DNA of 64,000 nt from JAALLB01 sp964502215. GTDB lineage: Bacteria; Pseudomonadota; Alphaproteobacteria; Rhizobiales; Rhizobiaceae. Of the stretch, positions 60,579 through 64,000 are shown one piece after another. The DNA is taken from the NCBI GenBank assembly GCA_964502215.1, contig CAZCUN010000011.1, positions 1-64,000 of the forward strand, written 5' to 3'. The notes under the pieces were generated by a model that ran no database searches, was not told where the DNA came from, and saw only the letters and a list, made by a program, of their open reading frames with translations. The number at the start of each line of letters is the position of its first letter. Within the stretch, counting starts at the first letter, position 1. The position numbers were made by a program, and so were the translations under genes.

Positions 60579-61538
60579 TTAATCTTTCACACTACAAGCG
60601 CCACCACCCAGCACACAAAACTTTGCGCAGAAGCGATGGTTTAGAGGGACAGGCTTAGAAGCTTGTTTTAACGTTTCACCCAAATTAAATTGCTGATCAT
60701 AGGCCAATAATGTGCAGGCCTGAACAGAAGGTTTTTCATCGCCCTTGTGTTTTACAACCATGCGCGATGAACTACACATCATGTCCGCAGGATTAACATC
60801 TAAAATGCTCCAGCATGCTGTGGTGATTTCTGGAACATCGTTATTTTCTTCCATCTCGGGAAATAAAATAAGTTGCTTTTTATCTTGCGCATCAATCTTG
60901 ATTTCATTGTTATCAAAGAATGCACCAAAACCTTCACGTAATTCGCTTTCTTCTTCACCCCAGCGCGTACGTCCTGCAACATCAATATTAAACCCATGCG
61001 CAGAGAGCCATTGTAACCCCTTCATCATCGGCTTCCAAGAGTTTTCACCACGCTCTTCTTCGTGCAGTTCAGGCTTGAAATGATCAACAGAAACACGAAG
61101 CGTCATTTGATTGCCATAAGTTTCATGCAACTTCAAAAGACCATCAGCGCATTTCATCATCGGTCGCATTGCATTAGTCAGCACTAAAAGTTTAAAGCCA
61201 CGCTCAAGCGAAGTTTCCATGATCTTTAAAATATCAGGATTCATGAAAGGCTCACCACCCGTGATACCAATTTCTTGTGTACCTAAATCATTGTCCCGAA
61301 TTTCATCTAAATATGTAACAGCTTCTGTATGGGTTAGATAAACCAGACGATCATTCTTAGGAGTTGATTCAATATAGCAATTGATACAAGCCAAATTACA
61401 AAGCGTACCTGTATTAAACCAGAGCGTTTCTAATTTGGTCAGACCAACGCGCGCGCGCTTTTCACCCTTAGCCGTTAATTCAGGATGAGAAAACTTACCA
61501 TCCTTCTCAAGGGTTTCGCTATTGATGATTAAATTCAT
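60579..61538 (-). CDS. Radical SAM protein with C-terminal Cys-rich region
   Basis: 319-aa radical SAM enzyme. The [4Fe-4S]/SAM motif is CNLACINC (~48-55), with the SAM-binding GITGGEPFMNP (~90) in a partial TIM barrel. The C-terminal part has further cysteines (ACWSILDVNPADMMC, ACTLLAYD, FCAKFCVLGGGAC), suggesting an auxiliary Fe-S cluster. It differs from the canonical ArsS selenodomain protein as I know it. First gene of the four-gene operon with MTAP and two transferases. Confidence 0.85.
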   Translation of the reverse strand: MNLIINSETLEKDGKFSHPELTAKGEKRARVGLTKLETLWFNTGTLCNLACINCYIESTPKNDRLVYLTHTEAVTYLDEIRDNDLGTQEIGITGGEPFMNPDILKIMETSLERGFKLLVLTNAMRPMMKCADGLLKLHETYGNQMTLRVSVDHFKPELHEEERGENSWKPMMKGLQWLSAHGFNIDVAGRTRWGEEESELREGFGAFFDNNEIKIDAQDKKQLILFPEMEENNDVPEITTACWSILDVNPADMMCSSSRMVVKHKGDEKPSVQACTLLAYDQQFNLGETLKQASKPVPLNHRFCAKFCVLGGGACSVKD

Positions 61539-61710
61539 AAAAAAGACCTAGTTTACTTTTAAGTTCGCCTATCAATACAAAACCAAGTCATAGCTTGGCA
61601 AGGCAAATAGTAGATTTGTAATAACAATCATTTCATCAAATATCATAATAATCCATAACTCTCAAAAACAAAGGCTTTGTTTCTTCTCTATTTTGTTTTA
61701 AATCAATTGC

Positions 61711-62970
61711 ATGACCAATATTGCTGAAAAAAATGGCCCACTTGAAGGGCTAAAAGTATTAGACCTATCGCGCATCTTGGCTGGCCCTACGTGCACCCAA
61801 TTGTTTGGTGATTTAGGTGCAGAGATTATCAAAATCGAACGCCCGCAAAAAGGCGATGATACACGTTTCTGGGGGCCTCCATTTTTAAAAGATGCTGATG
61901 GCAATGACACCACAGAAAGCGCCTATTATCTTTGTGCCAACAGAAACAAGAACTCGGTCGCGGTTGATCTTACTAAAGAAGAAGGCCAAAAAATCATTCG
62001 TGCGCTAGCGGTCGAATGCGATATTCTGGTTGAGAATTTCAAAGCTGGCGACCTTGCGCGCTACGGCCTTGATTATGATGAACTGTCAAAAATCAATCCA
62101 AAACTGATATACTGCTCAATCACTGGTTTTGGCATGACAGGCCCATATGCAAAGCGCCCAGGCTATGACTTTCTCATTCAAGGCATGGGCGGCATCATGA
62201 GCTTAACAGGCGCTGCGGATGAAGACGGCGGACAACCTGTAAAGTGCGGCGTTGGCATCGCAGACGTAATGTGCGGCATGTATGCAAGCGTTGCAATTTT
62301 AGCAGCCCTAAATGCAAGACACGCCTCGGGCAAAGGTCAGCATCTGGATATTTCACTGCTTGATTGTCAGGTTTCATGGCTCATCAATCAGGGAGCAGCA
62401 TATCTCGTTTCAGGCGAAGTCCCACCAAGGCGCGGCAATGAACACCCAACAATTGTACCCTATGGCACATTCCCTGCATCCGATCAGGCTTTCATTATTG
62501 CGGTAGGTAATGACACGCAATTCATGCGCATGTGCGAAATTCTCGGTGCTGATGATCTTGCCAATGACGAACGCTTTGCAAAAAATACCGACCGCGTTTT
62601 AAACCGTAAAATTCTTATTCCACTCATTGAAGAATATACAAAAAAGCAAACTTCTGATCACTGGTTATCAGAAATGGAAGCCGAAAATGTGCCGTGTGGC
62701 CCGGTGAATGATCTGGCGCAAACTTTTGCTGACCCACAAATCCAACACCGTAAAATGGCAATTAATATTCCGCATAGAAATAATAGTGATAAGGGTGTTG
62801 ATCTTATTGGCAACCCCCTTAACTTTAGCGACACACCTGTCCAATATAAAAAACCCCCGCCAGTACGTGCTGAAGATACAAGAGAAATCTTGTCAAAACA
62901 TCTGGGCTTAAGCGAAGAAAAATTAAACGAACTCGAAGCAAATGGAATAATCGAATGTCTAACGAAGTAA
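61711..62970 (+). CDS. CaiB/BaiF family CoA transferase
   Basis: 419-aa type III CoA transferase. GLKVLDLSRILAGPTCTQLFGDLGAEIIKIERP (~15-48) is the family N-terminus. The catalytic Asp is in KRPGYDFLIQGMGGIMSLTG (~155-174), followed by GQHLDISLLDC (~210). Substrates are short organic-acid CoA esters, not predictable here. It overlaps the next gene by 16 bp, so the two enzymes probably act in sequence. Confidence 0.9.
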   Translation: MTNIAEKNGPLEGLKVLDLSRILAGPTCTQLFGDLGAEIIKIERPQKGDDTRFWGPPFLKDADGNDTTESAYYLCANRNKNSVAVDLTKEEGQKIIRALAVECDILVENFKAGDLARYGLDYDELSKINPKLIYCSITGFGMTGPYAKRPGYDFLIQGMGGIMSLTGAADEDGGQPVKCGVGIADVMCGMYASVAILAALNARHASGKGQHLDISLLDCQVSWLINQGAAYLVSGEVPPRRGNEHPTIVPYGTFPASDQAFIIAVGNDTQFMRMCEILGADDLANDERFAKNTDRVLNRKILIPLIEEYTKKQTSDHWLSEMEAENVPCGPVNDLAQTFADPQIQHRKMAINIPHRNNSDKGVDLIGNPLNFSDTPVQYKKPPPVRAEDTREILSKHLGLSEEKLNELEANGIIECLTK

Positions 62971-64000
62971 CCCTCACCGCCGCAGACATGCTTGCTCAAA
63001 CTCTTGCAAAAAATGGCTGCAAACGCGCTTACGGAATTCCAGGTGGCGAGGTTCTGGCAATCATCGATGCAATGGATCGTGCAGGCATCGAGTTCATTTT
63101 GATCAAGCACGAAAACTCTGGTGGCTTCATGGCTGAAGGTGGCTGGCATGCTGATGGCTTTCCACCTGTATTAATAGCTACAATCGGCCCAGGCGTTGCA
63201 AACGCTGTGAACGTGGTCGCCAACGCTATGCAAGACCGTGTGCCACTAATTTTCGTGACAGGTTGTGTCGATGGAGCAGAAGCTGAGACTTACACCCACC
63301 AAGTATTTGATCACGCACAAATGCTGCGCCCAATTACTAAGGCAACTTTTCTTGGCACAACATCAACGTGTGGTTTGATTACCCAAAAAGCCATAACGAT
63401 TTCGCAAGAGCCACAAGCAGGGCCTGTGCATTTAGACATTCCTGTATCCGTTGCAGAAGCAGCCTCAACCGAAGATTTAAACGTTGGCCCAGTGCCAATG
63501 CCAGTTCTAACACCTGCAAAAGATGAAGTCTTTGCTCAAGCTGCAAAAGCAATTGAGAACGCTAAACATCCTGTTGCAATCTTAGGTGTTGATGCAGTGA
63601 ACGAAACCGCAGGCGAAGATATTCAGGCTTTTTGTGAAAAGCACCAAATTCCAGTTGTGGCATCTTATAAAGCAAAAGGACTTGTTGATGATGCTTCTGA
63701 CTTAAGCTTTGGCGGCGTTGGTCTTTCACCCAAAGCAGATAAAGTCATCATGCCCGTATTTGAAAAAGCCGATGTGATTTTGCTGCTTGGCTACGACCCA
63801 ATTGAAATGCGCATTGGCTGGCGTAATCCTTGGAATACAGAAAAGACGGTTATTGAAATCACACCCATCGCCCGAACCCACGGAATGCACCATGTAAGCC
63901 ATACGTTACGCGGCTCACTTGCCCCTACTCTTGCAATGTTATCAGATGAAATCAATTCATCGCGTGACAGCATCTCAGATGAACTTGCCGCTGCTCGCAA
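62955..64000 (+). CDS. Thiamine diphosphate-dependent enzyme (acetolactate synthase-like), partial
   Basis: Open from ATG 62955 to the right edge (348 codons, 3' end missing). It has the N-terminal PYR domain of the acetolactate synthase/decarboxylase superfamily: LAKNGCKRAYGIPGGEVLAIID (~17-38), the catalytic Glu in IKHENSGGFMAEGG (~55), VTGCVDGAEAE, GPVHLDIPVSVAEA (~165), then the central domain (PVAILGVD, VVASYKAKGLVDD). The exact reaction is unknown. The ThDP-binding C-terminal domain should lie beyond the window. Coupling to a CaiB gene recalls the oxalyl-CoA decarboxylase/formyl-CoA transferase pair, though the sequence looks closer to acetolactate synthase. Confidence 0.85.
   Translation, partial: MSNEVTLTAADMLAQTLAKNGCKRAYGIPGGEVLAIIDAMDRAGIEFILIKHENSGGFMAEGGWHADGFPPVLIATIGPGVANAVNVVANAMQDRVPLIFVTGCVDGAEAETYTHQVFDHAQMLRPITKATFLGTTSTCGLITQKAITISQEPQAGPVHLDIPVSVAEAASTEDLNVGPVPMPVLTPAKDEVFAQAAKAIENAKHPVAILGVDAVNETAGEDIQAFCEKHQIPVVASYKAKGLVDDASDLSFGGVGLSPKADKVIMPVFEKADVILLLGYDPIEMRIGWRNPWNTEKTVIEITPIARTHGMHHVSHTLRGSLAPTLAMLSDEINSSRDSISDELAAAR

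Noticed and set aside
61539..61710. CCAAG/CTTGG hairpin between the radical SAM and CaiB genes
   Set aside because: Only 5 bp; no further sign of a regulatory element.

Overview
The window looks like a chromosomal segment of a low-GC (about 40% by eye) alphaproteobacterium, most likely Hyphomicrobiales (Rhizobiales-like). Supporting signs are a fused anthranilate synthase TrpE(G) behind a Trp-Trp-Trp leader peptide, the block DUF1285 / CoA pyrophosphatase / CCA-adding enzyme divergent from MoxR / DUF58 / DUF4159 genes, adjacent ppx and rlmE genes, a Zur-type zinc regulator, and a DUF2333 gene. I see no rRNA, tRNA, CRISPR array, transposase or prophage. Coding density is high and the genes form short operons.

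Layout. 0.3-1.8 kb: ECF sigma factor and membrane anti-sigma factor. 1.9-5.6 kb: two tandem ABC exporter half-transporters, the upstream one broken by one in-frame TAG. 5.6-10.4 kb: trmL, a hydrolase, an EF-hand protein, hemF (TTG start) and a lone RecF/OLD-like ATPase. 10.4-19.8 kb: cca/NUDIX/DUF1285 and the divergent MoxR-DUF58-DUF4159 membrane cluster. 19.8-24.6 kb: small enzymes, an L,D-transpeptidase and a small EF-hand protein. 24.6-28.0 kb: leuA, a GNAT gene and a fold-type IV transaminase resembling (R)-amine transaminases, all behind a previously unlisted Leu-rich leader peptide. 28.5-31.7 kb: betaine/choline-type ABC importer. 31.8-34.5 kb: trpE(G) with a complete trpL attenuator and a structured upstream region.

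34.7-42.0 kb holds the least explained block: five genes without assignable function (a DUF2333 membrane protein, a 419-aa protein, an AAA+ ATPase, a 382-aa protein and a coiled-coil protein), with a mazEF toxin-antitoxin pair and its palindromic operator in the middle. It is the best candidate in the window for an undescribed multi-protein system. 42.0-43.7 kb is a cobalt-type nitrile hydratase operon whose first ribosome binding site lies inside an 18-bp hairpin. 43.7-48.2 kb: response regulator, GGDEF/EAL protein, rlmE and ppx. 48.3-52.4 kb: zinc uptake regulon (znuCB-zur-phosphoesterase divergent from znuA around a Zur-box-like palindrome). 52.5-58.4 kb: carbonic anhydrase and a complete liv branched-chain amino acid importer. 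58.4-61.5 kb: radical SAM / MTA phosphorylase / two glycosyltransferases, resembling an arsenosugar-type pathway but without a methyltransferase. 61.7-64.0 kb: CaiB-type CoA transferase overlapping a ThDP-dependent enzyme that runs off the right edge.

A recurring theme is RNA-level control. Two amino-acid leader peptides (Trp and Leu) have promoter-like hexamers placed so that transcription would start on the leader AUG itself. Both operons that begin with a binding-protein gene carry a hairpin just after it, and nitrile hydratase translation may be gated by a hairpin. All functional calls come from reading sequence motifs; no database search was run.
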